The notes: generated by a model not told the origin, from the letters alone. Shown: positions 44,971 to 56,819, counted from the first letter of the stretch. The stretch: DNA of 64,000 nucleotides from Herbaspirillum sp. alder98 (GCF_020179755.1 NZ_JAIUCY010000007.1:177297-241296), one strand, 5' to 3'. Made by a program: numbers and translations.

Positions 44971-45001
44971 AAAAAAGCCAACTCCTCAGAGTTGGCTTTT
45001 T
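44971..45001. terminator. Bidirectional terminator between XRE pair and gyrB
   Basis: AAAAAA, stem GCCAACTC/GAGTTGGC (44977-44996, CTCA loop), then TTTTT. With an A run on one side and a T run on the other it can terminate both the XRE transcript and the convergent gyrB transcript. Confidence 0.9.
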
Positions 45002-45072
45002 CGTTTGCTCCATGGCAGTTCAACGGTTCAGAAAATCACCGGTGATTTAGCCAATGGTGGGTGTCGAACGCA

Positions 45073-47589
<2,517 letters not shown>

Positions 47590-47634
47590 CTAGCCGAACG
47601 ACTAGGAGACTGCAAAAAACGGTGAAAAACGGAA

Positions 47635-47680
47635 TTCTTAAAAGCGACCGAGGGGCCGTATCGAACGGCCCCTCGGTCGC
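47635..47680 (-). terminator. Terminator between dnaN and gyrB
   Basis: A 16-bp perfect inverted repeat, GCGACCGAGGGGCCGT / ACGGCCCCTCGGTCGC (47644-47680), followed on the minus strand by TTTTAAG. It suggests that most dnaA-dnaN transcripts stop here and that gyrB is expressed mainly from its own promoter. Confidence 0.85.
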
Positions 47681-47697
47681 TTGCAGACGCTGTCGCG

Positions 47698-48804
47698 TCA
47701 AATACGCATCGGCATGACGACGTACTTGAAGTCGGCGTTGTCAGGGATGGTGATCAAGGCCTGGGAGTTGGAATCGCCCAGTGCAATGTGCACGTAGTCG
47801 TGCTTCAGGTTGTTGAGCACGTCGAGCAGGTAGCTGACGTTGAAGCCGATGTCGACACTGTCGCCACCGTAGTCGATCTCGAGTTCTTCGACCGCTTCTT
47901 CCTGATCGGCATTGGTGGAGCTGATCTTCAGGCTGCCGGGTGCTACCACCCAACGCACGCCCTTGAACTTGTCGCTGGTCATGATCGCAGCGCGCTGCAG
48001 CGAACGCAGCAGCTGTTCGCGACTGATCGTGAAACCGTTCTTGTAGCCGCTTGGAATGACGCGGGTGTAGTCGGGGAACTTGCCCTCGACCAGCTTGGAG
48101 ATCAACTCGATGTCGCCGAAGGTCAGCTTGACTTGGTTGTTGGCGATCTCCAGCTTGACCTCGTCGTCGCTGTCGTCGAGCAGACGCTGCAATTCGAGAA
48201 TGGTCTTGCGCGGGATGATCACTTCTTGGCGCGGGAATTCGGCCTCGGTCACCACCTGGCAGAACGCCAGACGGTGGCCGTCGGTGGCGACTGCGATCAC
48301 GTTCTTGCCCTCGACCACCAGCAGCAGGCCGTTCAGGTAGTAACGGATATCCTGCTGCGCCATGGCGAAGTGGACCATGTTGAACAGGTGCTTCAGGGTC
48401 TTCTGCGGCAGGCTCACCTGGGCGTTGTAGTGCTCCGCCTCTTTCATGATCGGGAATTCTTCGGCGGCCAGCGTCTGCAACGCAAAGCGCGATTTGCCCG
48501 ATTGCACGGTCAGACGCTTGTTGGACAGCGAAATCGATACTTCGCCCGAATCCGGCAGCGCACGCAGGATATCGAGCAACTTGCGGGCCGCCACGGTGAT
48601 CTTGGCGGCATCGCTGCCAGCGCCCACTTCGGCGTGCGTGGTGATCTGCACTTCGATGTCGGTCGACAGGAATGAGACTTGCTCGCCTTCCTTGCTGATG
48701 AGGATATTGGCCAGAATCGGCATGGTGTGCCGACGCTCGACAATACCGCTCACAATCTGCAGGGGGCGCAGGAGCGTGTCTCTTTGGGTTTTAACCAATT
48801 GCAT
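47698..48804 (-). CDS. dnaN: DNA polymerase III beta sliding clamp
   Basis: A 368-residue protein forming the three-fold domain-repeated ring that tethers polymerase III to DNA. Family landmarks: the start MQLVKTQRDTLLRPLQIVSG, NILISKEG, an internal ALPDSGEVSISL and the C-terminal QALITIPDNADFKYVVMPMRI, whose VMPMR is part of the peptide-binding pocket. It is separated from dnaA by 661 bases that contain two DnaA boxes, and it is followed by a strong terminator. Confidence 0.98.
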   Translation of the reverse strand: MQLVKTQRDTLLRPLQIVSGIVERRHTMPILANILISKEGEQVSFLSTDIEVQITTHAEVGAGSDAAKITVAARKLLDILRALPDSGEVSISLSNKRLTVQSGKSRFALQTLAAEEFPIMKEAEHYNAQVSLPQKTLKHLFNMVHFAMAQQDIRYYLNGLLLVVEGKNVIAVATDGHRLAFCQVVTEAEFPRQEVIIPRKTILELQRLLDDSDDEVKLEIANNQVKLTFGDIELISKLVEGKFPDYTRVIPSGYKNGFTISREQLLRSLQRAAIMTSDKFKGVRWVVAPGSLKISSTNADQEEAVEELEIDYGGDSVDIGFNVSYLLDVLNNLKHDYVHIALGDSNSQALITIPDNADFKYVVMPMRI

Positions 48805-49465
48805 ATCTGTGTGTCCTTGCTAATAGTGGTTCAAAGGATGCTGTTGGCTGCTTCCAGCTTCTCGCTTACACCAGTGCCGCGCGTGCCCTCCCTGCGATGA
48901 AGTGGTGGATCGCACCGTCGTTTTTCGCCTGCCAGCAGCGCTCCCTGCTGCGGAGCGCCGGAGCCCTGGCATCCGGGCCCGGTTACCGCAGGTGTCCGGG
49001 CCGCCGTCGCTACGGCGTTGCAAATAGCGTTGACGATCAGCGTCCGCTTGATGCATTTGGCAAAACATTAGGAACAATTGAATCAAATTTCACCGAAGAT
49101 GGCAGATTTTTTTCGAATTTTCCTTGATGCCCCACTGGGCTCACCTTGCCCGAAGAAACGGCTGTGAGATCCGGCGAAATATCGTCTTACATTGTACCAA
49201 TCATCCCCCCTTCGAGGGAGCTTTCAGGCCGCTGAACGTGCGTGAAATTTACGGTTTTTGGAGGCGGAACAATCACCAGGCAACCATTACCAACTATCTC
49301 TTTTGTTGCACATCGAAAACATATCTGGGGCAAGTTGCTGTGGATAAGTTGGGCCCACTCGCGAAAATAGTCATTCTTTTAACGAAAAATGCCGCAGGGC
49401 ATGACACCCTGCGGCATTCCGCGAAAAAAACTTATCCACAAGCTGGTGCCATCGCTATCAGCGGC
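48805..49465 (-). promoter_or_regulatory. dnaA-dnaN intergenic region with dnaA terminator and two DnaA boxes
   Basis: 661 bases without a credible gene. A terminator for dnaA (minus strand) is seen at 49389-49417: stem GCCGCAGGG/CCCTGCGGC with a T run (ATTTTTCG) after it. DnaA boxes in the TTATCCACA family lie at 49432-49440 (TTATCCACA) and 49339-49347 (TGTGGATAA). The rest holds the dnaN promoter and an AT-rich stretch about 49260-49330; no further structure is recognised. Confidence 0.7.
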
Positions 49466-50869
49466 CTAGCCCTTGAGTGTTTGCTCAAGCACATGCAATT
49501 CGTGATTGCACTCGGGGCTCTTGGCCCGGTCGGCGGCGATCTTGCGGACCGCATGCAGGACGGTGGTGTGGTCGCGCCCGCCGAAGAGGTCGCCGATCTC
49601 GGGCAGGCTCTTCTGCGTCAGCTCCTTGGCCAGGTACATCGCGATCTGGCGTGGACGCGCGATGTTGGCAGGGCGCTTCTTCGAGTACATGTCGGCGACC
49701 TTCATGTTGAAGAAGTCGGCCACCGTTTTCTGGATGTTCTCGACGGAAATCTGGCGATTCTGCACCGACAGCAAATCCTTCAGCGCTTCCTTGACCACGT
49801 CGATGGTGATGTCCTTGCCGTGGAAGCGCGAGTACGCCAGGATCTTGCGCAAGGCGCCTTCGAGCTCGCGCACGTTGGAGCGCAGGTGCTTGCCGACAAA
49901 GAAGGCAACATCATCGGACAGCACGACATCTTCGGCGGCCGCTTTCTTCATCAGGATCGCCACCCGCATCTCGAGCTCGGGCGGTTCGATGGCGACCGTC
50001 AGCCCCGAGTCGAAGCGCGAGATCAGGCGGTCATCCATCCCGGTGATTTCCTTGGGATAGGTATCGCTGGTGATGATGATCTGCTTCTTGGCCGCGATCA
50101 GTGCCTCGAAGGCGTAGAAGAACTCTTCCTGGGTCCGGCTCTTGCCGCCGAAGAACTGGATGTCATCGATCAGCAGCAGGTCCAGCGAGTGATAGTAGCG
50201 CTTGAAATCATCGAAGCCCTTGCGCTGATAGGCGGTCACCACGTCGCGCACATATTGCTCGGCGTGGATATAGCGGATCTTGGCGCCAGGATTATCGATC
50301 AGCACCTGATTGCCGATGGCGTGGATGATGTGGGTCTTACCCAGACCGACGCCGCCATACAGGAATAGCGGGTTGTACGACACGCCCGGGTTGTTGGCCA
50401 CCTGGGTCGCTGCTGCGCGGGCCAGCTGGTTGGCCTTACCGGTCACCAGGTTGTCGAAGGTCAGCACTGGATTGATGCGTGACTGCTCCTGGCGGGGCGC
50501 AACAGCGCGCACCGGCTCCGGATCCAGATGCATCTGTTCATGCGTGGGCAAACCCAGGCCGCTGGCGCCGTTGCCGTTGTTGGGTGCCGCCTGCGGGGCA
50601 TTGCTGGTAGTACGGCGAGCCTGGTTGCCACGCGGATCGAGCACGAACAGCACTTCGATCGGCTGCTCCCAGTAGTCGCTGGCCAATGCGGTGATGCGGT
50701 TGGCGAACTGCGCCTTGACCCAGTCCAGCTTGAATCGGTTGGGCGCGGCAATGCGCAATTGACCATCGTCGTAGTCGAGCGGAATCAATGGCTTGATCCA
50801 GGCGCTGTATTGCTGCGGAGTCAGTTCATGCTCGAGCTTGGTCGTGCATGTCTGCCAGAAATTTTCCAT
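49466..50869 (-). CDS. dnaA: Chromosomal replication initiator protein DnaA
   Basis: A 467-residue AAA+ initiator. Domain I ([20 protein letters not shown]) is followed by a short, Pro/Asn-rich linker and the AAA+ domain III, with Walker [10 protein letters not shown] near residue 170 and Walker [10 protein letters not shown]. Domain IV ends with the DnaA box-binding helix-turn-helix containing the signature [15 protein letters not shown]. It starts at the ATG at 50869, and the ~385 bases upstream carry seven DnaA boxes, so autoregulation is expected. Confidence 0.99.
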   Translation of the reverse strand: MENFWQTCTTKLEHELTPQQYSAWIKPLIPLDYDDGQLRIAAPNRFKLDWVKAQFANRITALASDYWEQPIEVLFVLDPRGNQARRTTSNAPQAAPNNGNGASGLGLPTHEQMHLDPEPVRAVAPRQEQSRINPVLTFDNLVTGKANQLARAAATQVANNPGVSYNPLFLYGGVGLGKTHIIHAIGNQVLIDNPGAKIRYIHAEQYVRDVVTAYQRKGFDDFKRYYHSLDLLLIDDIQFFGGKSRTQEEFFYAFEALIAAKKQIIITSDTYPKEITGMDDRLISRFDSGLTVAIEPPELEMRVAILMKKAAAEDVVLSDDVAFFVGKHLRSNVRELEGALRKILAYSRFHGKDITIDVVKEALKDLLSVQNRQISVENIQKTVADFFNMKVADMYSKKRPANIARPRQIAMYLAKELTQKSLPEIGDLFGGRDHTTVLHAVRKIAADRAKSPECNHELHVLEQTLKG

Positions 50870-50899
50870 GGCGTTCTATCGAGGGTGGCGCGCGCGCAG

Positions 50900-51222
50900 T
50901 GTGGACAACAATGACCAGGCCTGGCGCAAACGAAGGGGGGCATTTTACCTCGCCCGGGCCAAGTTATCCACAGGACAGCCAGTTCATTTTCGACTCCCGG
51001 CCATCATATCCACAGGCCAACAGGCAGCGCCGCTGGCAGCGGTTGTGGACAACTCAGGCACTCCGGCAGGTTCACGGGGACAGAGTCATTATGCGCAGAC
51101 GCGCCACTCCCCTGGTTACCCACAGATTTTTTTGTAACAGAGAGAATGCGAGGCCATTCAGGCGCGTCATCACGTCGCGCTGTGGATAAAAGAAGCCGGT
51201 CGCCGTCCGTCTCTGTGGACAA
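50900..51222. promoter_or_regulatory. DnaA-box cluster upstream of dnaA
   Basis: Seven boxes can be picked out by eye: TGTGGACAA 50900-50908, TTATCCACA 50964-50972, ATATCCACA 51006-51014, TGTGGACAA 51044-51052, TTACCCACA 51116-51124, TGTGGATAA 51181-51189 and TGTGGACAA 51214-51222. Orientations are mixed and spacing is irregular. No DnaA-trio-like trinucleotide run or AT-rich unwinding element is obvious here. This is either part of a composite oriC or the dnaA autoregulatory region. Confidence 0.75.
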
Positions 51223-51255
51223 CAACAACGGCGGGGACAGAAGGCTGCCTATGAA

Positions 51256-52023
51256 TTAGGCGGCCACCATGCCATCGACGAATACCTTCATCTCGCCCGG
51301 CTGATATTGGGTCCAGACTTCGTTGTTGGTCAGTGGCTGGGTGACGATCACCGCGACCCGGTCATTGACGGTGGTGACCTGGGCGAAATCCACCGACAGG
51401 TCTTCGTCGGACAGCCGCGCCGTGGCGAACGGGTGCTGGCGGATGATGTAGTACAGATTGGTCGAGCAGTGGGTCAACAGCGCCGAGCCATCTGAAAGCA
51501 ACATATTGAAGGTGCCGTGACTGGCGATGAAGTCGACGATTTCCCGCAAGGCCAACCGCAGGTCGGCCAGCAGCGGCAGCTCGGACCCGAAACGCTTGCG
51601 CAGTTGCTGCAGGATGTAGCAGAACGCCAGTTCGCTGTCGGTGGTGCCCACCGGGTGGAACGGCCCGTCCAGTTCCGGCGTGAAGTTCTTCAGGTCGCCA
51701 TTGTGGGCAAACACCCAGTAGCGGCCCCAGAGCTCACGCACGAAAGGGTGGCAGTTGGCCAGCGCCACACGTCCTTGCGTGGCCTTGCGGATATGGGCAA
51801 TGACGTGCTGCGACTTGATCGGATAGTGCTTGATCAATTGCGCCACCGGCGAATCCACCGCCGCCTGGTGGTCGACAAAGGTGCGCACGCCTGCGCCTTC
51901 GAAGAAGGCGATGCCCCAACCGTCGCTGTGGTGATCGGTCAGTCCCCCACGGGTAGCGAAACCGGTAAAGCTGAAGACGATATCGGTCGGCGTGTTGCAA
52001 TTCATCCCGAGGAGCTGGCACAT
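51256..52023 (-). CDS. Class II glutamine amidotransferase (YafJ-like)
   Basis: A 255-residue Ntn-hydrolase-type GATase2. After Met processing Cys2 (MCQLLGMN) becomes the nucleophile; the HHSDGWG and AHIRKATQGRV segments and FAHNGDLKNF are characteristic of the YafJ/GAT-II branch. Family members hydrolyse glutamine or gamma-glutamyl substrates; no synthase domain is fused. Start at 52023; the frame open further upstream runs through the RNA element at 52109-52172 and is not coding. The 232 bases between dnaA and this gene's end hold the DnaA boxes. Confidence 0.92.
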   Translation of the reverse strand: MCQLLGMNCNTPTDIVFSFTGFATRGGLTDHHSDGWGIAFFEGAGVRTFVDHQAAVDSPVAQLIKHYPIKSQHVIAHIRKATQGRVALANCHPFVRELWGRYWVFAHNGDLKNFTPELDGPFHPVGTTDSELAFCYILQQLRKRFGSELPLLADLRLALREIVDFIASHGTFNMLLSDGSALLTHCSTNLYYIIRQHPFATARLSDEDLSVDFAQVTTVNDRVAVIVTQPLTNNEVWTQYQPGEMKVFVDGMVAA

Positions 52024-52108
52024 GATGTCTGATGCGTGAAGAGGTTTTGCCAAAACGGCAAAGTTACCATGAGAGCGCCCGTAACTTCGATGACAAAAGG
52101 CAATGCAG

Positions 52109-52172
52109 AAAAAAAAAGCCCCACAGCTTTTGGCTGCGGGGCTAATCCTTCCTAAAGAGGGAGGAGGAGACA
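52109..52172 (-). ncRNA. Small RNA element with CCUCCUCCC anti-Shine-Dalgarno motif and terminator, copy 1
   Basis: On the minus strand a 30-base block (52143-52172) containing CCTCCTCCC and TTTAGGAAGGATTA is followed at once by a GCCCCGCAGC/GCTGTGGGGC hairpin (52118-52142) and nine U residues. The 30-base block is identical in a second copy at 52857-52886, while the hairpin arms differ between copies but remain paired. The CCUCCUCCC segment is perfectly complementary to a strong ribosome-binding sequence. It lies 61 bases downstream of a small gene. Resembles the alphaproteobacterial CcsR/cuckoo small RNAs described downstream of small stress genes; homology is inferred. Confidence 0.55.
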
Positions 52173-52233
52173 CGGTACGTACTGCAAATTCGGTCCAGCT
52201 AATTCAGAACAACCACCAGGCGCGTTCAGCGAA

Positions 52234-52551
52234 TCAATCGCGGGCAGCCATGGTGCGCAGTTCTGCAGCAAAATTCGGTTGGGTCGCGCTATATTCGTTG
52301 GCCATGCGATCGAGCATGCGCTTGCCGCTGAAGCGATGCGCCAGAATACGTTGCTCAAGCGACTTGCGCGGCTTGACCATGATCACGACCGCTTGCGCCA
52401 CGCCCAGCAACAAGGGCTTGAACACCATCAGCAAGGTCACCAGTGCACCCAAACCCAATGCCGGACGCAGGTACGCGCTGGCGGCGGCGATCAACGTCTG
52501 CGCGACTGGAATCGCGGTCTCGACGGGAAAGGCCAGGGTCAGGAAGGACAT
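52234..52551 (-). CDS. Small protein, paralogue 1 (ATQPN-AAELR C-terminus)
   Basis: A 105-residue protein with hydrophobic N-terminal helices (PVAQTLIAAASAYLRPALGL and LLLGVAQAVVIMV) and a basic C-terminal half ending RMLDRMANEYSATQPNFAAE followed by LRTMAARD. The last ~25 residues align with the 53094 protein (RMA...ATQPN-AAELR). Start at 52551, with GAGGTAG eight bases upstream. A conserved promoter lies at 52610-52638 and an anti-Shine-Dalgarno RNA element downstream. I do not recognise the family. Confidence 0.7.
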   Translation of the reverse strand: MSFLTLAFPVETAIPVAQTLIAAASAYLRPALGLGALVTLLMVFKPLLLGVAQAVVIMVKPRKSLEQRILAHRFSGKRMLDRMANEYSATQPNFAAELRTMAARD

Positions 52552-52609
52552 GATATTTCTACCTCTGATAATGCGCTGTGTGACGTTCAAATTTGTTCTG
52601 CTGCGTCGC

Positions 52610-52638
52610 AGTATAGGTTGGGCGAATTTGTATGACCA
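52610..52638 (-). promoter_or_regulatory. Promoter of small-protein paralogue 1
   Basis: On the minus strand TGGTCA - 17 bases - TATACT. The same sequence context (GGTCAT, AATTCG, CTAxACTGC, GCAxCA) with identical spacing is present at 53368-53396 for the second paralogue, so the promoter has been duplicated with the gene. Confidence 0.6.
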
Positions 52639-52824
52639 CTTTAGAGTTCTCATAACTGATATAGGCTATGTGAATATGACGTGGGATTCGCCTGAAACTG
52701 CATCAGCCGCCGCGCGCATGCGCACCTGTCAGCTGCGGGGGATCGATCGACCTCCACCCTGAATTCGTTTGGTGTTGTTTTTTCGCTGCAGGCGGTTCAA
52801 ACCGCCATCGCTTGTCACGGGACG

Positions 52825-52886
52825 AAAAAAAACCCCACAGGCTGAGCCTGTGGGGTTAATCCTTCCTAAAGAGGGAGGAGGAGACA
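52825..52886 (-). ncRNA. Small RNA element with CCUCCUCCC anti-Shine-Dalgarno motif and terminator, copy 2
   Basis: Second copy of the element: the 30-base block (52857-52886) is identical to copy 1 and is followed by a perfect 12-bp hairpin AACCCCACAGGC/GCCTGTGGGGTT (52831-52857) with eight U residues. It is 207 bases downstream of the small gene at 53094-53330 and upstream of paralogue 1, so the transcript of paralogue 2 runs into it. The different, still fully paired, stem compared with copy 1 argues for selection on RNA structure. Confidence 0.55.
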
Positions 52887-53093
52887 ACGGATCGGTGTCC
52901 AGACGCGTGGATCGAATCAGCGTCAACACAAGCGCCGTACGCGCCGAACAACCGAAATCCTTTACACCAGGCAAACAGGCCGTTTGAGCCTGCCGCCAAA
53001 TTGCACGCGATGGCGCGCAACTGGTAAAACTTGAATCCTGTACGACTTCTGCGAAACTGTCGGGGTCATCGCGGCCAGGTGCCGCGACCTCGA

Positions 53094-53330
53094 TCAGCCG
53101 CGCGAAGCGATGAAGCGCAGTTCAGCAGCCAGGTTAGGCTGGGTGGCTTCGAACTTGTCAGCCATGCGGTTCAGTTGCTTGGTGCCTTGCGAGCGCTCTT
53201 GCTCAGCAGCAACCAATGCCACGGCTTGCAGTTCGTGCGCCTTGACGAAGTGAATGAAGATGCTACGCAGGACAGCTGCCAGCTTGCTCTTGAAGGTGGT
53301 AGGGGCTGCGGTTTGAGCGATGGTGTTCAT
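53094..53330 (-). CDS. Small protein, paralogue 2 (ATQPN-AAELR C-terminus)
   Basis: A 78-residue protein. The N-terminal half is Ala/Lys-rich and helical (FKSKLAAVLRSIFIHFVKAH); the C-terminal end is QLNRMADKFEATQPNLAAEL followed by RFIASRG, clearly related to paralogue 1. AAAGGAT precedes the ATG. Promoter at 53368-53396. The non-coding interval down to paralogue 1 (52552-53093, 542 bases) contains the second RNA element. Function unknown; small, stress-type regulation is a guess. Confidence 0.7.
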   Translation of the reverse strand: MNTIAQTAAPTTFKSKLAAVLRSIFIHFVKAHELQAVALVAAEQERSQGTKQLNRMADKFEATQPNLAAELRFIASRG

Positions 53331-53367
53331 GATTCGATCCTTTACGTTGTGTGTTATGTTGCATTGC

Positions 53368-53396
53368 AGTGTAGAGAACTCGAATTGAGATGACCA
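53368..53396 (-). promoter_or_regulatory. Promoter of small-protein paralogue 2
   Basis: On the minus strand TGGTCA - 17 bases - TACACT, 38 bases upstream of the start codon. It is the counterpart of 52610-52638: both keep GGTCAT, the internal AATTCG and the ACTGC after the -10. Confidence 0.6.
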
Positions 53397-53486
53397 ATTT
53401 CCTTTTCGGATATCAGTTATATAATTCGTGAATAGCTACCCTCCCGCCGATCCGGCGCCTGACCTCTGCCTGCAAAGGCCCGCCCT

Positions 53487-54446
53487 ATGAGCTTTCTGAC
53501 CCTGGACCTGAACCTGCTGCGTGTATTCGATGCAGTGATGACCGAGCAGAACCTGACGCGTGCGGCCAATTTGCTGGCCATGACGCAACCAGCTGTCTCC
53601 AATGCGCTACGCCGCCTGCGCGATACGCTCAATGACGATCTGGTCATTCGCACCGCCCATGGCGTCAAGCCGACCCCGCGCGCCGAAGAATTGTGGCCGA
53701 CCGTGCGTCGCACCCTGTCCGAACTGGAAGCGGTGATCGCGCCGGAGAGCTTTGATATCGCACGCGCCCAGATCACTTTCCGCATGGCGATGGTAGATGC
53801 CACGGCTGCCCTGTGGCTGCCGTCGCTGGTGCGCACCATCATGCGCGACGCCCCGGGCATCAAGGTGCGCATGATGCCGCTGACCACCCGTGATCCGCGG
53901 GCCATGTTGTTGCGCGGCGACATCGACCTGGCGGTCGGCTTCTTTCCCGGGGTAACGGCCCAGTTGGCCGACGGCCAGGGCATGGCCAAGAGCCAGATCA
54001 GCCATGCCCGGCTCTATACCGGCCAATACGTGTGCGTGATGCACAAGGGCCATCCGCTGGCCGGCCAGCCCCTGACGCTGGACACCTATTGCGCCGCCGA
54101 TCACCTGCTGGTGAGCCTGTCGGGCAAGCCACATGCGGTCATCGACGATGTGCTGGCGGGCATGAACCGCGAGCGCAAGATCCTGTTGACGGTCAACCAG
54201 TTCTTCACCGCCGGGCGCATCGTGGCCAGTTCGGAATTGATCACCGTGCTGCCGCGCCATCTGGTCGCGGCCACCGGCATGGCCGAGGCGCTGGTGGTCA
54301 AGGAGCTGCCCTTCCAGACGCCGGAAGAACACGTCGACATGCTGTGGCACGAGCGCGATGCCCGCAACCCGGCGCATAAATGGCTGCGCGCCCACCTGAG
54401 TGCAACGACGCACGACGAATTCGGTCGTATCAACATGAAGCGCTAG
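53487..54446 (+). CDS. LysR-type regulator (NodD/LeuO-like)
   Basis: A 319-residue LTTR with the N-terminus LTLDLNLLRVFDAVMTEQNL and HTH LTRAANLLAMTQPAVSNALR typical of the PcaQ/LeuO/NodD subgroup. The regulatory domain follows. It is divergent from small-protein paralogue 2 with a 156-base gap, and precedes the AsmA gene by 82 bases. Target genes are not evident. Confidence 0.9.
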   Translation: MSFLTLDLNLLRVFDAVMTEQNLTRAANLLAMTQPAVSNALRRLRDTLNDDLVIRTAHGVKPTPRAEELWPTVRRTLSELEAVIAPESFDIARAQITFRMAMVDATAALWLPSLVRTIMRDAPGIKVRMMPLTTRDPRAMLLRGDIDLAVGFFPGVTAQLADGQGMAKSQISHARLYTGQYVCVMHKGHPLAGQPLTLDTYCAADHLLVSLSGKPHAVIDDVLAGMNRERKILLTVNQFFTAGRIVASSELITVLPRHLVAATGMAEALVVKELPFQTPEEHVDMLWHERDARNPAHKWLRAHLSATTHDEFGRINMKR

Positions 54447-54528
54447 TTGCCGCACCAGACGGTCTGACGACAGATCGGACATGGCCGCCGCAGCGGGCGC
54501 ATGTCGATCACCATTCGTCGGACTGTCC

Positions 54529-56565
54529 ATGTCACGTACCGCAAAAATAACACTGGGCGCGCTTGCCGCCGTCCTCCTGGCCGTCGTTGCGACGGTCATC
54601 TTCATCCTCACCTTCGACTGGAACCGCGCCCGCCCCTGGATCAACCAGCGGGTCAGCGAGTCGATCGGGCGCGAGTTCGCCATCGAGGGCGACCTGTCCC
54701 TGCACTGGCAACGCCCCGACGCCGGCACGCCGGCCTCATCGGCCTGGGGCCGCTGGATCCCCTGGCCAAGACTGCAAGCCCAGAACATCCGCATCGCAAA
54801 CCCGGCCGCCTTCACTCCCGCTGCGGCCACGGCCACCATCCGGCAAATCACCTTTACCCTCAATCCCTTGCCGCTGCTGGCCCGCGATATCTCGGTGCCA
54901 ACGCTGGAGATCGAGCAGCCCGATGTGGCGCTGGTGCGTAACAAGGACAACAGCAACAACTGGACCTTCAAGAGCAGCGACAGCCCCTCTACCTGGCAGC
55001 TCAAGCTGGGGCGCCTGATCCTGCGCCAGGGCAAGTTGTCACTGGTCGACGCGGTCCAGAAGATCGACATCAAGGCCGAAGTCGATACGCTCGATCCAGA
55101 GCGGGAAAAAGTCTATGGCCTGGGCTGGAGCGTGAAGGGCTCGTTCAACGGTGCGCCGGTGTCCGGCCGTGGCCGCGCCGGCGGCGTGTTGTCGCTGCAG
55201 GACCAGCAGCAACCCTATCCCCTGCAAGCCGAGGTCAAGGTCGGAAAATCCAGCATCGGCGTGCGCGGCACGCTGACCAAGCCAGCCGAACTGGCGGCAC
55301 TCGACCTGCGCCTGTCGTTGTCGGGGGCCAGCATGGGTAATCTCTATCCGCTGACGGGCGTGTTACTGCCCGAAACGCCGCCGTTCGCCACCGAAGGGCA
55401 TCTGATCGGCAAGATCGACGCCCATTACAGCGAGTGGACCTATGAGCAGTTCACCGGCAAGGTCGGCGCCAGCGACCTGGGCGGCACCTTGCACTACCGT
55501 ACCGGCGGCGAGCGCCCCCGGCTGACGGGCGAGCTGGTATCGAATGTGCTGCGCTTCGACGACCTGGCGCCGATCATCGGCGCCGACTCCAACGCCGAAA
55601 AGGCGCAGCGTGGCGCCGAAGAGCGCCAGCCGGGCAATCGGGTACTGCCGGTCAAGCCGTTCAGCACCGAGGCCTGGGGCGCGCTCGATGCCGACGTCAA
55701 ACTGACCGGCAAGCGCATCGTCAAGCAAAAGGATCTGCCGATCACCGACTTGCAGGCGCATCTGATCCTGAAGGAAAAGGTGCTATCGCTCGACCCGCTC
55801 AATTTCGGCGTGGCCGGCGGCCAGTTGCGCTCGACCATCCGGCTCGATGGCCAGCAGGCGCAGTTGAAATCCGATATGCAGCTGTCGGCGCGCCGGCTCA
55901 AGATCCAGAAGCTCTATCCCGCACTGGACGCATCGCGCACCAGCTTTGGCGAGATCAACGGTGACGCGCGCCTCAGCGCCACCGGCAATTCGGTCGCGGC
56001 CATGCTGGGTTCCTCGAATGGCCAGGTCAAGATGCTGGTCAATCAGGGCGCCATCAGCAAGTTGCTGCTGGAACAGATGGGACTCAATGTGGGCAATATC
56101 GTGCTCAGCAAGCTGTTCGGCGACAAGGAGGTCAAGCTCAATTGCCTGGCCGCCGATCTGCCTGTGGACAAGGGCATCCTGACGGCCCGCACCTTCGTGC
56201 TGGATACCGAAGATGCCCTGGTCAATGTCGACGGCACGGTCAACATGAAGGACGAGAAACTGGGGCTGACCATCCATCCTCGCAGCAAGGGCCTGCGCAT
56301 CATTTCGCTACGCTCGCCGTTGTATGTCTCGGGAACCTTCAAGGATCCGGATGTGGGTGTGGACAAGGGCATTCTTGCATTGCGGGCTGGCGGCGCGGTG
56401 GCGCTGGCCTTCCTGGCGCCGGTGGCGGCGATCCTGCCGCTGGTCAATATCGACGGTGAACAGAAAGCCGACTGCGGCGGTTTGCTGGAGGAGGCAAAAA
56501 AGGCGCCCGTCGCGCCTCCGCCTGGCAAGTCCCGTGCATCGACGAAAGTTACGCCTAAAAAATAG
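54529..56565 (+). CDS. AsmA family protein
   Basis: A 678-residue envelope protein: an N-terminal TM (AKITLGALAAVLLAVVATVIFILTF at 5-29, inner membrane), then a long periplasmic region rich in beta strands of the AsmA/TamB-like lipid-transfer (bridge-like) type. The C-terminal AsmA signature includes SKLLLEQMGLNVGNIVLSKL, INMKD-like NVDGTVNMKDEKL and the hydrophobic ALRAGGAVALAFLAPVAAIL tail. Related proteins move phospholipids to the outer membrane. Start at 54529; upstream codons to 54481 lack a ribosome site. A weak hairpin (56597-56621) follows. Confidence 0.9.
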   Translation: MSRTAKITLGALAAVLLAVVATVIFILTFDWNRARPWINQRVSESIGREFAIEGDLSLHWQRPDAGTPASSAWGRWIPWPRLQAQNIRIANPAAFTPAAATATIRQITFTLNPLPLLARDISVPTLEIEQPDVALVRNKDNSNNWTFKSSDSPSTWQLKLGRLILRQGKLSLVDAVQKIDIKAEVDTLDPEREKVYGLGWSVKGSFNGAPVSGRGRAGGVLSLQDQQQPYPLQAEVKVGKSSIGVRGTLTKPAELAALDLRLSLSGASMGNLYPLTGVLLPETPPFATEGHLIGKIDAHYSEWTYEQFTGKVGASDLGGTLHYRTGGERPRLTGELVSNVLRFDDLAPIIGADSNAEKAQRGAEERQPGNRVLPVKPFSTEAWGALDADVKLTGKRIVKQKDLPITDLQAHLILKEKVLSLDPLNFGVAGGQLRSTIRLDGQQAQLKSDMQLSARRLKIQKLYPALDASRTSFGEINGDARLSATGNSVAAMLGSSNGQVKMLVNQGAISKLLLEQMGLNVGNIVLSKLFGDKEVKLNCLAADLPVDKGILTARTFVLDTEDALVNVDGTVNMKDEKLGLTIHPRSKGLRIISLRSPLYVSGTFKDPDVGVDKGILALRAGGAVALAFLAPVAAILPLVNIDGEQKADCGGLLEEAKKAPVAPPPGKSRASTKVTPKK

Positions 56566-56819
56566 GCAGACAGATAATTGTTATAAAAACCATATGCGGC
56601 CGGGGGATAACTTTCCGGCCGTTGGTGTTTTCAGGCATCACGTCAAGCCGTTTCTTGCAAACCCTGATGATGCCCTGGACGCTGCTTTTCTTCCGCTGCA
56701 TCAATCCGACCCGCTCAAACCCTTGTGCAGACTGCCTTTCCCGATGGCTGCCGGGTATCGGGCTTTCGCTGTTCCAAATCAGGTCGGCAGCAACCACTGT
56801 GTAAACGAACAGCGTAGCC

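Noticed and set aside
52032..52173. Upstream extension of the class II amidotransferase
   Set aside because: It would translate the anti-Shine-Dalgarno RNA element and terminator and would bury the required Cys2 nucleophile.
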